Assembly: GCF_003075075.1 (NCBI RefSeq)
Contig: NZ_QCYM01000003.1
Coordinates: 62,001-126,000, forward strand
Origin: Labrenzia sp. 011
Lineage (GTDB): Bacteria > Pseudomonadota > Alphaproteobacteria > Rhizobiales > Stappiaceae
Direction: 5' to 3'
DNA: 64,000 nt
A program made the translations under genes and the position numbers. The notes beneath the pieces were generated by a model that was not told the DNA's origin, did no database searches, and worked only from the letters and a program-made list of their open reading frames with translations. This document shows positions 38,605 through 47,332 of the stretch, one piece after another (the first letter of the stretch is position 1; each line of letters starts with the position of its first letter).

Positions 38605-39990
38605 ATGCGCACGGAAAGCGACAGCCTTGGCGAGATCAGCGTTCCAGAGGACAAATACTGGGGCGCCCAGACACAGCGGTCTCTGACGTATTTTTCCATC
38701 GGCAGCGATCTGATGCCGATCGAACTCATCCATGCCTACGGCATCCTCAAGAAAGCGGCGGCGCTGACCAATCTGGATCTGGGCCTCCTGGACAGGCAGC
38801 AGGCGGATCTCATCGTCCGGGCGGCGGAAGAGGTCGCGGACGGTCAGCTGGACGAGCATTTTCCCCTGCATGTGTGGATGACGGGCAGCGGCACGCAATC
38901 CAACATGAATGTCAACGAGGTGATTTCCAACCGGGCGATTGCGCATGCCGGCGGGGTTCTGGGGACCAAGGATCCCGTGCACCCGAATGATCATGTCAAC
39001 ATGTCCCAGTCGTCAAACGACACCTTTCCGGCGGCGATGCACATGGCGGCGGCCATCCAGGCGACGCACCGGCTGCTGCCCGGTGTGCAAACGCTCTACG
39101 AAAGCCTGAAAGCCAAGTCGGAGGCGTGGGACGCGATCATCAAGATCGGCCGCACCCATATGCAGGATGCTACGCCTCTGACCCTGGGCCAGGAGTTTTC
39201 GGGATATGCCGAAATGCTGCGTCAGGATATCGTGCGGATCGAGCACGCCCTGGAAGACGTCTATGCGCTTGCTCTGGGGGGAACCGCCGTTGGAACGGGG
39301 ATCAATACCCATCCGGAATTTGCCGAACGGTCCGCGGCAAGGATTGCGGAACTCACCGGTCTTCCCTTTGTCAGCGCTGCGAACAAGTTCGCGGTGCAGG
39401 GCAGTCACGATGCGCTGGTGATGTTCAGCGGCGCCTTGCGAACCCTGGCGGTCTCGCTCTTCAAGATCGCCAACGACATCCGCCTGCTTTCCTGTGGGCC
39501 GCGCTGCGGATTCTACGAACTGAAAATCCCGGCCAATGAGCCGGGGTCGTCGATCATGCCGGGCAAGGTCAATCCCACCCAATGCGAGGCGTTGGCGATG
39601 GTCGCGGCCCAGGTGATGGGGAACGATGTCACCGTCGGTATCGGCGGGGCGAGCGGATATCTGGAGATGAATGTCTACAAGCCGCTGATGATCAACGCCA
39701 TCCTGCAGTCGATCCGGATCATGGGAGACGGCTGTACGAATTTCGCCCGCTACCTTGTCGACGGCATGGAGCCGAACGAGAAGCGGATCAGGGAGTATCT
39801 GGACCAGTCGCTGATGCTGGTCACCGCACTCAGCCCGGTCATCGGTTACGACAAGGCCAGCCATGCCGCACATCACGCGTTCGAACATGACCTGACCCTG
39901 AAGCAGGCATGCCTCGATCTCGGGTATGTCGACGAGGCCGAGTTTGACAAGGTCGTGGACCCTTCGAAGATGATCCACCCGGCGTTGTAG
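38605..39990 (+). CDS. fumC: Fumarate hydratase, class II
   Basis: A 461-residue oxygen-stable fumarase of the TCA cycle converting fumarate to malate. The superfamily signature [16 protein letters not shown] is present, with [16 protein letters not shown] (substrate site), [17 protein letters not shown] and the [11 protein letters not shown] region. Length (about 460) matches FumC. AGGAGA precedes the ATG. It follows the hydrolase gene by 25 nt and is convergent with a fumarylacetoacetase-family gene whose product could include fumarate, a suggestive but unproven link. Confidence 0.97.
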   Translation: MRTESDSLGEISVPEDKYWGAQTQRSLTYFSIGSDLMPIELIHAYGILKKAAALTNLDLGLLDRQQADLIVRAAEEVADGQLDEHFPLHVWMTGSGTQSNMNVNEVISNRAIAHAGGVLGTKDPVHPNDHVNMSQSSNDTFPAAMHMAAAIQATHRLLPGVQTLYESLKAKSEAWDAIIKIGRTHMQDATPLTLGQEFSGYAEMLRQDIVRIEHALEDVYALALGGTAVGTGINTHPEFAERSAARIAELTGLPFVSAANKFAVQGSHDALVMFSGALRTLAVSLFKIANDIRLLSCGPRCGFYELKIPANEPGSSIMPGKVNPTQCEALAMVAAQVMGNDVTVGIGGASGYLEMNVYKPLMINAILQSIRIMGDGCTNFARYLVDGMEPNEKRIREYLDQSLMLVTALSPVIGYDKASHAAHHAFEHDLTLKQACLDLGYVDEAEFDKVVDPSKMIHPAL

Positions 39991-40019
39991 CCGGGCGGGC
40001 GCCTTCGGATCCTCAATCA

Positions 40020-40048
40020 GAAAGGGACGGTGCTGGGCCGCCCCTTTC
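40020..40048. terminator. Hairpin between convergent fumC and the FAH-family gene
   Basis: GAAAGGGACGG pairs with CCGCCCCTTTC with one mismatch in 11 positions. It sits in the 63-nt gap between convergent stops and probably serves both. Confidence 0.5.
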
Positions 40049-40053
40049 GGAGA

Positions 40054-41202
40054 TCAGATCAGATCGCGCCGGGCCAGATTGCGCATCAGGTGACTGATCC
40101 CGAATGTCCATTCCGGGCATTCGGTCGACAGGCGGACCGTATTTGTCAACCGGCCGAAACCGGGGGCGGAAATCGTCACGACGTCCCCAGGCTTGTGCGT
40201 GAAACCTTCGCCGGGCACATCGCGGTCTTTCGTCGGTGCAAAGAGCGTGCCCAGGAAAAGCACGATACCGTCTGGATACTGGTGATGGCGGCCGACTGTC
40301 TGGCGGACGAGATCCTCCGGATCGCGGCTGATTTCCCGCATGGAGGAATGGCCATCCAGGACAAAACCGTCCGTCCCCTCGACCTTCATCTCCAGTTCGG
40401 CCGTACGGACATCGTCCAGCGAGAAGGTGGTGTCGAACAGGCGGAACATGGGGCCTATGGAGCAGGAGGCATTGTTGTCCTTGGCCTTGGAAAGAAGCAG
40501 CGCCGACCGGCCTTCGACATCGCGCAGGTTCACGTCATTGCCGAGGGTTGCGCCAACGATCCTGCCTGCCGAGGAAACGGCCAGCACCACTTCCGGCTCC
40601 GGATTGTTCCATCTGGAGATCGGGTGCAGCCCGACATCCGCGCCGGGCCCCACGGAGGACAGGACCTGTGCCTTGGAGAAGACCTCCGCATCCGGACCGA
40701 TACCGACTTCCAGATACTGGCTCCAAAGCCCTTCGGCGATCAGAACCTCCTTCACCCTGGCCGCTTCCTCCGAACCTGCCTTGATGTTGCGCAGGCTTTC
40801 GCCGATGGCGTTGCCCACGCGGCTGCGTATTTCCTGCGCCTTTTGCGGATCGCCCGCCGCCTGTTCCTCGATCACGCGCTCGACCATGGAACTGGCGAAG
40901 GTGACACCGCAGGCCTTCACGGATTGAAGGTCGCATGGGGCGAGAAAATGCACCGCGGAAAGATCGTCGGGCCTCGCAGCAGCAATATCTTCCAGCGTGC
41001 CGAGGGAAAGGCCCGTCGCATCCGAAACATAGTTGGCCGGATCGTTCATTTCGCAGATGTCACGAACCGTCGGGGCGGCCTTCGAGGTTATGTCGATCAC
41101 CTGTCCGTCGCGCAATGTGACCACGGCCGGACCACTCACCTCTGGCCGCCAGACACGGCCAAGAAAGGTCCCGTCGTGGTCCGACCTATTCAGAAAGCTC
41201 AT
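40054..41202 (-). CDS. Fumarylacetoacetate hydrolase family protein
   Basis: A 382-residue protein of the FAH superfamily, whose members cleave carbon-carbon bonds or decarboxylate/hydrate keto acids with a divalent metal. Recognisable segments are GVTFASSMVERVIEEQ, EVGIGPDAEVFSKAQVLSSV, NPEPEVVLAVSSAGRIVGATLGNDVN (metal ligand E-x-E type, followed by NDVNLRDVEG) and DGIVLFLGTLFAP near the end. The length and N-terminal domain suggest the sugar-acid dehydratase-like branch rather than true fumarylacetoacetase. It stands alone, opposite fumC. Substrate unknown. Confidence 0.85.
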   Translation of the reverse strand: MSFLNRSDHDGTFLGRVWRPEVSGPAVVTLRDGQVIDITSKAAPTVRDICEMNDPANYVSDATGLSLGTLEDIAAARPDDLSAVHFLAPCDLQSVKACGVTFASSMVERVIEEQAAGDPQKAQEIRSRVGNAIGESLRNIKAGSEEAARVKEVLIAEGLWSQYLEVGIGPDAEVFSKAQVLSSVGPGADVGLHPISRWNNPEPEVVLAVSSAGRIVGATLGNDVNLRDVEGRSALLLSKAKDNNASCSIGPMFRLFDTTFSLDDVRTAELEMKVEGTDGFVLDGHSSMREISRDPEDLVRQTVGRHHQYPDGIVLFLGTLFAPTKDRDVPGEGFTHKPGDVVTISAPGFGRLTNTVRLSTECPEWTFGISHLMRNLARRDLI

Positions 41203-41425
41203 TTTCCATCCCCGGTTTGTCTTGTTGTCTGTCGGTCTGGCCTGAAGTGTCGGAGTTTCCTTACCCGCCGGCCGTTGAGCGCACAGGTCCTTGAGTGGAA
41301 CATTGACCGCATACCACTGAAGTCTGTTCCGGTGGCCATCCGCGAGCGGACTGGTTTTTGAACGTATATCACGGCCAGCTTGCGTTGCTATCGGGATCCG
41401 AAGCGCTTGCCGGGCCCTGTGAACT
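41203..41425. other. Gap between the FAH-family and DnaB-like genes
   Basis: 223 nt between two leftward genes. I see no further gene and no clear terminator or promoter. Confidence 0.4.
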
Positions 41426-42145
41426 TCAGCTCATCAGGTTTGTCTGAAACCCGACCTTCCCGTCATGAAAGAACCAGGCCTTGTTGAAAAGACCCAGGTT
41501 GAGCCGGTTCGGAAGGCGAATATCGCTCATGTCCGGAAGTCCTTTGACAGCGGGATCAAAGGTGCGATCAATCTGAGACAGGAACGCCAGAATGTGCCCT
41601 CTCTTTCGGGCAAAGTCGTGAAGGTCCTTCACCTGCACAGCCAGGTCCGGCGTACTCCTGCGCTGGTCAAGGATCTGCAGATAGTCGATCAGCGCGATTG
41701 TTCCGCCTGGGGCATGTTCCAGATACTCGATGATGAAATCCGAACTGATTTTCTCTGAGGTAACGACCGACAGCCGCCCGGCCATCTCTTCTGGATCGGC
41801 ACCGAGATTTGCAAGATGACCTCGTGCTGTCTTTTCGGTGAATTCGAGCGAGAAGAGCACGGCTTTGCGGTTTTGCCGGGCTCCTTCTGTCAGGAGCCTC
41901 AGCCCCGCAAGGGTCTTTCCCTGCCTGGGACGCCCGCCCAGCAGCGCAAGGTCTCCGTTTTCAAGTCCGGAAATTGTGCATTCAGCGGACGAATGCCGGG
42001 ACGAACGGGCCGCAAGCAGGCTCCAGTGAGCGAAACCTTCGTCGCGGGCAATCCGGTTCAACGCCGTGGCTAGAGGAATATTTTCCTTGCGGGCCAATAG
42101 CCTGGCCCGTCGCTTCAACCGGAACACCGGTGCGGAAAGTCTCAT
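41426..42145 (-). CDS. Free-standing DnaB-type RecA ATPase
   Basis: A 239-residue protein with the DnaB helicase motor signature but no DnaB N-terminal domain. Walker A (H1) is GRPRQGKT (residues 71-78), H1a is LFSLEF (Glu101), H2 is ALIDYLQILD (Asp154) and H3 is FLSQIDR. In front is a short basic helical module (residues 1-46) with ALNRIARDEGFAHWSLLAA, a pattern I also associate with the N-termini of some glyoxalase-superfamily proteins. Start 42145 (MRLSAPVFRLKRR) is preferred; the frame is open to 42250. Function unknown; a DNA-remodelling ATPase is inferred. Confidence 0.75.
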   Translation of the reverse strand: MRLSAPVFRLKRRARLLARKENIPLATALNRIARDEGFAHWSLLAARSSRHSSAECTISGLENGDLALLGGRPRQGKTLAGLRLLTEGARQNRKAVLFSLEFTEKTARGHLANLGADPEEMAGRLSVVTSEKISSDFIIEYLEHAPGGTIALIDYLQILDQRRSTPDLAVQVKDLHDFARKRGHILAFLSQIDRTFDPAVKGLPDMSDIRLPNRLNLGLFNKAWFFHDGKVGFQTNLMS

Positions 42146-42352
42146 TTCGCAAACCTCCATCGCGAGCCTGCTTACGCAATCCCTCCTGATGCGGGTGCTC
42201 GAACGGACGGTCCGACGGTTTGCTGCCCCGTATGTCGGATACTTTCCCAATGGAGGGGGGAGGCTCGGGCCAAGCCTTTCCCAAGCGTATTTCGGGATGA
42301 CGATTCGGGCAAGACGGCCTGCCGGTTCGCAAAACGGAACCGGCCCGGTCGG
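42146..42352. other. Gap between the PilZ and DnaB-like genes with a hairpin
   Basis: Contains a perfect 8-bp stem GCCGGTTC / GAACCGGC (42321-42344), 9 nt past the leftward PilZ stop. It could end PilZ transcription, but no U-tract follows. Confidence 0.35.
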
Positions 42353-42721
42353 TCAGCCATCCAGCGCATAGAGCCGGTGAGCCAGTTTTCTGATGCTGCT
42401 GTTTCTGAAGTGACGGATATGCGCCGGGGGCACGAGATACACGACGCCCGCCGCCAGACCCTTGCGCCAGCGGAGCTGTACCTGGGCAAGCGTCTTCTGT
42501 GCGGCGTCGAAAACGTAGAATTCCTCCGGTAGATCCGTCTGCTTGTCCAGAACGAGTCTCAGGCCGCCCTTGGAAACATCCCGGATCATGCAGTCGCAAA
42601 TGTAGCTGTCGTCGAGAGCGGCGAGTTTGGCCGGACGCAGGCGTGTGCGTTGACGGGGATAAAGCCGTCTTTGGATGGCCTGGGCGAGGGAATTCTTGCC
42701 GGCATTCAGGAATGTGAACAT
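42353..42721 (-). CDS. PilZ domain protein
   Basis: A 122-residue cytoplasmic protein with a PilZ domain, which binds cyclic di-GMP. The N-terminal RxxxR motif is R23-QRT-R27 and the second motif is D48-x-S50-x-G52-G53 (IRDVSKGGLRL), so c-di-GMP binding looks intact. A basic 20-residue segment precedes it and a short C-terminal helix follows. PilZ proteins often slow flagellar motors (YcgR type), but this one lacks the YcgR N-terminal domain. It lies 0.7 kb from flgB on the opposite strand, so a motility role is plausible but unproven. Start 42721 is preferred over an in-frame start at 42871. Confidence 0.85.
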   Translation of the reverse strand: MFTFLNAGKNSLAQAIQRRLYPRQRTRLRPAKLAALDDSYICDCMIRDVSKGGLRLVLDKQTDLPEEFYVFDAAQKTLAQVQLRWRKGLAAGVVYLVPPAHIRHFRNSSIRKLAHRLYALDG

Positions 42722-42729
42722 GATGTCTT

Positions 42730-43260
42730 TTACGGGTCCTGCCTGAAAGGAACATCCGGTTGTGACGGGAGCGGGGGAATGGGTCGTCTCCCCGGCATGG
42801 GAGCGGGTCTGTAGGACGGATCTCCCAGCGTTGTCGGCCTGTGGTTCACCGGAGACTGCTGGTTGCTGCACGTGCTGTAGGCCATGTCATACAGGCCCTG
42901 CCAGCCGCCGGAATAATTTCCAAGATTGTCGAGGACCGACAGGGCACCACCGGCCACTGCGCCGCGGCGCGCGCCTCCCGGACCTTCCCAGGCTCCTCCC
43001 GCGACTGCGCCGCGCATTCCGCCGTCTACGACAGACATGCCCGTCGGATCGTTGCTGGTGTGCGCGTCCGCGTAGGATCGGGCATAGGCATCGCAGTTCA
43101 CTGCCTGTGCATGTGCTGCCGTCAGGGTTCCCATGGTGAGGAGAATTCCCGCAAGCGCCGCCTGCCGGTGCGACGGAGGCAGGAACACCGCCCGCGTAAC
43201 CGTCTTGTCACGCCGCTTGCAGACCGGGCGGTCCGGCAGGCTGTGCTTGGATTTCAACAT
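42730..43260 (-). CDS. Exported glycine-zipper protein of unknown function
   Basis: A 176-residue protein. A signal peptide-like segment (AALAGILLTMGTLTAAHAQA, cleavage after AHA) follows a basic 30-residue N-terminus. The mature part has two copies of a glycine-zipper unit (RGAVAGGAW and RGAVAGGAL about 16 residues apart), as in proteins that insert short helices into membranes, then a Pro-rich tail (PAPMPGRRPIPPLP). A cysteine pair (NCDAYA, STCSN) could form a disulfide. It ends 9 nt before the PilZ gene, so both are probably one operon. I do not recognise a named family. Confidence 0.65.
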   Translation of the reverse strand: MLKSKHSLPDRPVCKRRDKTVTRAVFLPPSHRQAALAGILLTMGTLTAAHAQAVNCDAYARSYADAHTSNDPTGMSVVDGGMRGAVAGGAWEGPGGARRGAVAGGALSVLDNLGNYSGGWQGLYDMAYSTCSNQQSPVNHRPTTLGDPSYRPAPMPGRRPIPPLPSQPDVPFRQDP

Positions 43261-43442
43261 CTGTTTGTCCCCAGTGGTGCCGGCATTCAGGCTCGTGGAC
43301 TGGAGGCCCGCATTGTTTCTGCTTGCACCTTGAAGATTGCGCGGAGCTTGCGCGGGCGGTCTGCCGGACGCCATTGCGGAACAGCCTCGGACAAGGTTGG
43401 CCGATTACACCTTGATGCAACCTAAGCTGATAGGAGATTTCG

Positions 43443-43823
43443 ATGGAACCGGTGTTCCTGAACAAACTCGTCTCGCACAATAATGACTGGCTCTCCATGC
43501 GCCAGGCGACGATCGCCGAGAACATTGCCAACGCGAATACTCCGGGGTTCCACGCACGGGACCTGGAGCCGTTCACATCCGTGATCAGCCAGACCCAGCT
43601 TGCCATGACGGCGACCCATGACGGCCATCTCGGCCAGACGATGGAGGCAGCGCGCTCCTCGGACATTGAGAATGAGGACAGCTGGACCGTTACCCATTCG
43701 GGCAACTCCGTGAGCATTGAGCAGGAGTTGGTGAAAGCCGGTGAAGTCGCACGCGATCATGCCTTGAACGCCAGTATCGCGAAGTCGTTTCACCGCATGT
43801 ATCTCGCCTCAGTGAAATCATAA
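43443..43823 (+). CDS. flgB: Flagellar basal-body rod protein FlgB
   Basis: A 126-residue proximal rod subunit, exported through the flagellar type III apparatus and assembled in the periplasm. The flg_bb_rod motif RQATIAENIANANTPGF (residues about 20-36) is diagnostic. The C-terminal helix is short as in FlgB. AGGAG lies about 9 nt before the ATG. It is the first gene of the rightward flagellar cluster; the usual upstream genes (fliI, flgF, motA side) are not here. Confidence 0.95.
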   Translation: MEPVFLNKLVSHNNDWLSMRQATIAENIANANTPGFHARDLEPFTSVISQTQLAMTATHDGHLGQTMEAARSSDIENEDSWTVTHSGNSVSIEQELVKAGEVARDHALNASIAKSFHRMYLASVKS

Positions 43824-43834
43824 GGAACAGGAAC

Positions 43835-44251
43835 ATGTCCGACCCATTGTCCGCTTCCCTACAAATTTCCGGCGCTGGGCTGCGCGCGCAATCCGAGCGC
43901 TTGCGCGTCGTTTCCGAAAACCTCGCGAACGCACGCTCCACCGGCCAGACCGCCGGTGACGATCCGTACCGTCGCAAGACGATCACCTTCGAAAGCGAAT
44001 TCAGCCGCGCCTATCAGGCCAATCTGGTTTCCGTCAAGGGGATCGGGTCCGACAAGGCCCCGTTCACCATGGAATATGAGCCGGGTCACCCGGCCGCGGA
44101 CGAGAACGGCTACGTAAAGATGCCGAACGTCAACACGCTGCTGGAACTCGCCGACATGCGCGAGACCAACCGCTCCTATGAAGCCAATCTGAAAGTCATG
44201 ACGCAAGCCCGCGAGATGGTTATGCGCAACATCGATCTTCTGAGGAACTGA
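43835..44251 (+). CDS. flgC: Flagellar basal-body rod protein FlgC
   Basis: A 138-residue rod subunit following flgB by 11 nt. The N-terminal rod motif (ERLRVVSENLANARSTG) and the C-terminal pair NVNTLLELADMRETNRSYEAN and MVMRNIDLLRN are typical of FlgC, which continues the rod distal to FlgB. The neighbouring order flgB-flgC-fliE is universal. Confidence 0.96.
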   Translation: MSDPLSASLQISGAGLRAQSERLRVVSENLANARSTGQTAGDDPYRRKTITFESEFSRAYQANLVSVKGIGSDKAPFTMEYEPGHPAADENGYVKMPNVNTLLELADMRETNRSYEANLKVMTQAREMVMRNIDLLRN

Positions 44252-44253
44252 CC

Positions 44254-44592
44254 ATGATCAATGAAATTACCGCGCTGACCTCTTCTTCGACCACCGACGG
44301 GATTCTCAACGCCTCGTCGGTCACACGCTATTCGTCGAGCACCCCGGACCTGGGCGGAGCCGCAGAAGCCGCCGCTCCGAGTTTTTCCGAAGCGGTTGCA
44401 CAGGTCTCCCAGGAGGCGATCGACAAGATCAAGCACGGGGAAGCGGCGGCGATCGCCGGTGTCGACGGACAGGCTTCCGCCCAGCAGGTCGTGGAAGCCG
44501 TTCTGGCCGCAGAGTCCACTTTGCAGACGGCCATTGCCATCCGCGACAAGGTGGTGAGCGCCTATCAGGAAATCAGCCGCATGTCGATCTGA
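44254..44592 (+). CDS. fliE: Flagellar hook-basal body complex protein FliE
   Basis: A 112-residue protein joining the MS ring to the proximal rod. The C-terminal half matches FliE: SFSEAVAQVSQEAIDKIKHGE, SAQQVVEAVLAAESTLQTAIAIRDKVVSAYQEISRMSI, here read as two separate conserved blocks with the terminal YQEISRM. It starts 2 nt after the flgC stop. Confidence 0.94.
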   Translation: MINEITALTSSSTTDGILNASSVTRYSSSTPDLGGAAEAAAPSFSEAVAQVSQEAIDKIKHGEAAAIAGVDGQASAQQVVEAVLAAESTLQTAIAIRDKVVSAYQEISRMSI

Positions 44593-44645
44593 CCCCCAAG
44601 GGAAAGATCGCCTGAAACACGCGGACCCCATCACGGAGACGAACC

Positions 44646-45434
44646 ATGAAAGCCCTAGCCATTGCCGCGACCGGCATGAGCGCCCAGCAGCTCAATGTCG
44701 AAGTGGTCGCGAACAATATCGCCAATATGAATACCACCTCGTTCAAGAGGTCCCAGGCGGAATTTTCCGATCTTCTGTATCAGGCCGAACGTCTGCAGGG
44801 CGTGCCGAACCGTGGTGGTGAAGACCCGGTTCCCGAAGGTGCGCAGCTGGGGCTCGGTGTCAGAACAGCCGGCATCCGCAAGCTGCATGTGCAGGGGTCG
44901 CTGACAAACACCGGCAACCAGTTCGACGTGGCCCTGGATGGACGGGGCTGGTTCGAGATCACCGGGCCGGACGACGAAACGCTCTATACCCGCGCCGGGT
45001 CGTTCAACAAGAATGCCGAGGGGCGACTGGTGACCATCGACGGTTATGCAGTCGAACCGGCCATTCTCGTCCCGGACGAGACCATCGAGGTCGTCATCAA
45101 TGAATCCGGCCAGGTCTATGCCAAGGTCGACGGTGAAATGACCCCGCGCGAACTGGGACAGCTCACTCTGGCCAACTTCGCCAACGATGTCGGCCTTGAG
45201 CCGGTTGGCGGCAATCTCTTCCGCGAGACGGAAGCTTCCGGCACACCTGTGGCCGGTGTGCCGGGGGACCCGGGCTTCGGCGTGGTCCGTCAGGGGTACC
45301 TTGAAAGCTCGAATGTCGATCCGGTGAAGGAAATCACGGCACTCATCAATGCCCAGCGCGGATATGAAATGAACTCCAAGGTTATGAAGGCGGCCGACGA
45401 GATGGCCGGAACCGTAACCAACGGCATCCGCTAG
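44646..45434 (+). CDS. flgG: Flagellar distal rod protein FlgG
   Basis: A 262-residue distal rod subunit. The N-terminal motif [19 protein letters not shown], the [22 protein letters not shown] segment and the C-terminus [19 protein letters not shown] plus [14 protein letters not shown] are the FlgG pattern. Its length (about 262) separates it from FlgF. The stop overlaps a palindromic element. Confidence 0.97.
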   Translation: MKALAIAATGMSAQQLNVEVVANNIANMNTTSFKRSQAEFSDLLYQAERLQGVPNRGGEDPVPEGAQLGLGVRTAGIRKLHVQGSLTNTGNQFDVALDGRGWFEITGPDDETLYTRAGSFNKNAEGRLVTIDGYAVEPAILVPDETIEVVINESGQVYAKVDGEMTPRELGQLTLANFANDVGLEPVGGNLFRETEASGTPVAGVPGDPGFGVVRQGYLESSNVDPVKEITALINAQRGYEMNSKVMKAADEMAGTVTNGIR

Positions 45435-45472
45435 AGCATTCCGCGTTCAAGTGAACGAAACCAGGATGCTCT
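45433..45472. repeat. Palindromic element between flgG and flgA
   Basis: Outer arms AGAGCAT / ATGCTCT (7 bp) around an inner CGTTCA / TGAACG stem. The AGAGCAT...ATGCTCT format resembles short intergenic palindromes repeated in many Hyphomicrobiales genomes (from memory). Only one copy was noticed in this window. It could also act as a hairpin in the flgG mRNA. Confidence 0.45.
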
Positions 45473-45551
45473 GGCACCTTAAAATCGATCAGCGGTTTCG
45501 GCATCCTGCGCGTTTGCAGGCCGGCCGGCTGATCTGGAAAGGTCCGGTAGA

Positions 45552-46010
45552 ATGACCCTGCTGATCAGAACCCTGTCGATGCTGCTGCTGGCGGCACTTT
45601 TCGGCCAGGCTGCGCAAGCGGCCAGTGTTGAACTTCCCGTTCCCCGACAGACGATCCATCCAGGTTCGGAGATCTCGAACAAGGATCTGATCGAACGGAA
45701 ATTTCCGAGCCGCACTGCTCATCAGTTCGCCGTGTCCACCCATCGGGGGGAACTGGTTGGAATGGTGGCCCGGCGGACGCTTCTGCCGGGGCAGCCGATT
45801 CCGGTCAAGTCTGTCGAGAAACCCGTTCTGGTCCGCCGCGGAGAGCCTGCACGCCTGGTCTTCCAGGAACAGGGGCTGGTTATCGTCATGCAGGCCGAAG
45901 CCCTGCAGAACGGCGGAGCGGGCAGTTACGTGCGCGTCCGCAATGTCGACAGCGGACTGGTGGTTTCCGGCCGGGTGCAAAATGACGGCACAGTCCGTGT
46001 GGAGAACTGA
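45552..46010 (+). CDS. flgA: Flagellar P-ring assembly chaperone FlgA
   Basis: A 152-residue periplasmic chaperone for P-ring assembly. A signal peptide is clear (LSMLLLAALFGQAAQAA). The SAF-type domain includes AVSTHRGELVGMVARRTLLPGQPI and the C-terminal GSYVRVRNVDSGLVVSGRV, conserved in FlgA. The protein is the short form common in rhizobia. flgI begins 4 nt after its stop, fitting their joint role. Confidence 0.93.
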   Translation: MTLLIRTLSMLLLAALFGQAAQAASVELPVPRQTIHPGSEISNKDLIERKFPSRTAHQFAVSTHRGELVGMVARRTLLPGQPIPVKSVEKPVLVRRGEPARLVFQEQGLVIVMQAEALQNGGAGSYVRVRNVDSGLVVSGRVQNDGTVRVEN

Positions 46011-46013
46011 TAA

Positions 46014-47111
46014 ATGGCCCGGTTATTTACCTGTCTTCTGATTGTTCTTATGGCCTTTCCTGCATCGGCGATGGTCCGGATCAAGGACATAGCCAGTCTG
46101 CAGGGGGTGCGCGACAACCAGCTTGTCGGCTATGGCCTCGTCCTCGGACTGAATGGTACGGGCGACAGTTTGCGGAATTCCCCGTTCACGGAACAATCGC
46201 TCCAGTCGATGCTGGACAGTCTCGGTGTCAATGTGCGCGATGCGCGATTGCGGACACGGAACGTGGCTGCGGTGGTCGTGACTGCGGAAATGCCGTCCTT
46301 CATCGGCAAGGGATCCGCCATTGACGTGAGTGTCTCGTCGCTGGGAGATGCAACGTCCCTGGCGGGAGGCACCCTGATCGCCACGCCACTGCTTGGCGCC
46401 GATGGACAGATCTATGCGGTTGCTCAGGGCGCGCTCGCGGTCTCGGGTTTCAGCGAGGCCGGGCAGGCGGAAAGCCTTACCGAGGGTATTCCGACGGTTG
46501 GCCGCATTCCCAACGGCGGTCTTATCGAACGCGATCTGCCGGCCAAATTTGCCCAGATCCCGGGTCTTGCCCTGGAGTTGACCAATCCGGATTTCAAGAC
46601 GGCGGTGCGGATTACCGATGCCATAAACCGCTACACCAAGGAGCGGTACGGCATTCGGGTGGCCAAGGAACGCGACTACAGGACCGTGGATCTGACGCCG
46701 CCGAAAAACATGAGCATGACCCGTTTCATTTCGGAGATCGAGTCCATCCGGGTCCGCCCCGATCAGACGGCCAAGGTAGTGATCGATGAACGCACCGGGA
46801 CGGTTGTCATCGGCAAGGAGGTCCAGATCTCCACAGTTGCGATCACCCACGGCAATCTCACCGTCCGGATTTCGGAAGCGCCTGAAGTGTCTCAGCCGAC
46901 ACCCTTTTCAGGGGGAGAGACAGTGGTCGTTCCCCGGACCTACGTCGATGCCCAGGAAAGCGGTGGCCAGCTTGCGATGGTCGGAGGAACGGACCTGCCC
47001 ACGCTCGTGCGCGGTCTCAACCGGATCGGCCTGCGACCGACGGGGATCATTGCGATCCTCCAGGCCATCAAGACCGCCGGAGCGCTGCAGGCCGAACTGG
47101 TCATCCAGTAG
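46014..47111 (+). CDS. flgI: Flagellar P-ring protein FlgI
   Basis: A 365-residue periplasmic protein forming the P ring in the peptidoglycan. It has a signal peptide (FTCLLIVLMAFPASA) then VRIKDIASLQGVRDNQLVGYGLVLGLNGTGD, the family's N-terminal hallmark (quoted in part: RDNQLVGYGLVLGLNGTGD). GGTLIATPLLGADGQ and the C-terminal DLPTLVRGLNRIGLRPTGI complete the match. A strong hairpin terminator follows 32 nt downstream. Confidence 0.97.
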   Translation: MARLFTCLLIVLMAFPASAMVRIKDIASLQGVRDNQLVGYGLVLGLNGTGDSLRNSPFTEQSLQSMLDSLGVNVRDARLRTRNVAAVVVTAEMPSFIGKGSAIDVSVSSLGDATSLAGGTLIATPLLGADGQIYAVAQGALAVSGFSEAGQAESLTEGIPTVGRIPNGGLIERDLPAKFAQIPGLALELTNPDFKTAVRITDAINRYTKERYGIRVAKERDYRTVDLTPPKNMSMTRFISEIESIRVRPDQTAKVVIDERTGTVVIGKEVQISTVAITHGNLTVRISEAPEVSQPTPFSGGETVVVPRTYVDAQESGGQLAMVGGTDLPTLVRGLNRIGLRPTGIIAILQAIKTAGALQAELVIQ

Positions 47112-47143
47112 CGTCCCGAACGCCCAGCAAGAACAGTGTTGCC

Positions 47144-47194
47144 AGGCCGGCGGGCCACCAATCGGAAACGATCGGTGGCCCGCCGGCCTGTTTT
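47144..47194 (+). terminator. Strong hairpin terminator after flgI
   Basis: Perfect 16-bp stem AGGCCGGCGGGCCACC / GGTGGCCCGCCGGCCT, extended inward past an A/C mismatch by ATCG / CGAT with a GAAA loop, and followed by GTTTT. It stands inside the flgB-to-fliP gene series, so downstream genes may need read-through or their own promoter. Confidence 0.8.
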
Positions 47195-47332
47195 CATGAG
47201 GAGGAAACCCATCTGCTCGCAAACGAATGCCGGCGGCGCTGGGCGACGGTTTTGTCGGCTTCGCCAGCCCCACACAAGCTCGATCCGCGATGGTGCATTC
47301 AAACTGGTTCAGCACAAAGGACGGCAGGTCTC
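47195..47332. other. Gap upstream of motE
   Basis: 138 nt after the terminator. A GAGGAGG run at about 47197 looks like a ribosome-binding site, but no good start codon follows at the right distance. It may hold a promoter for motE-flgH-fliL-fliP; none was clearly identified. Confidence 0.35.
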
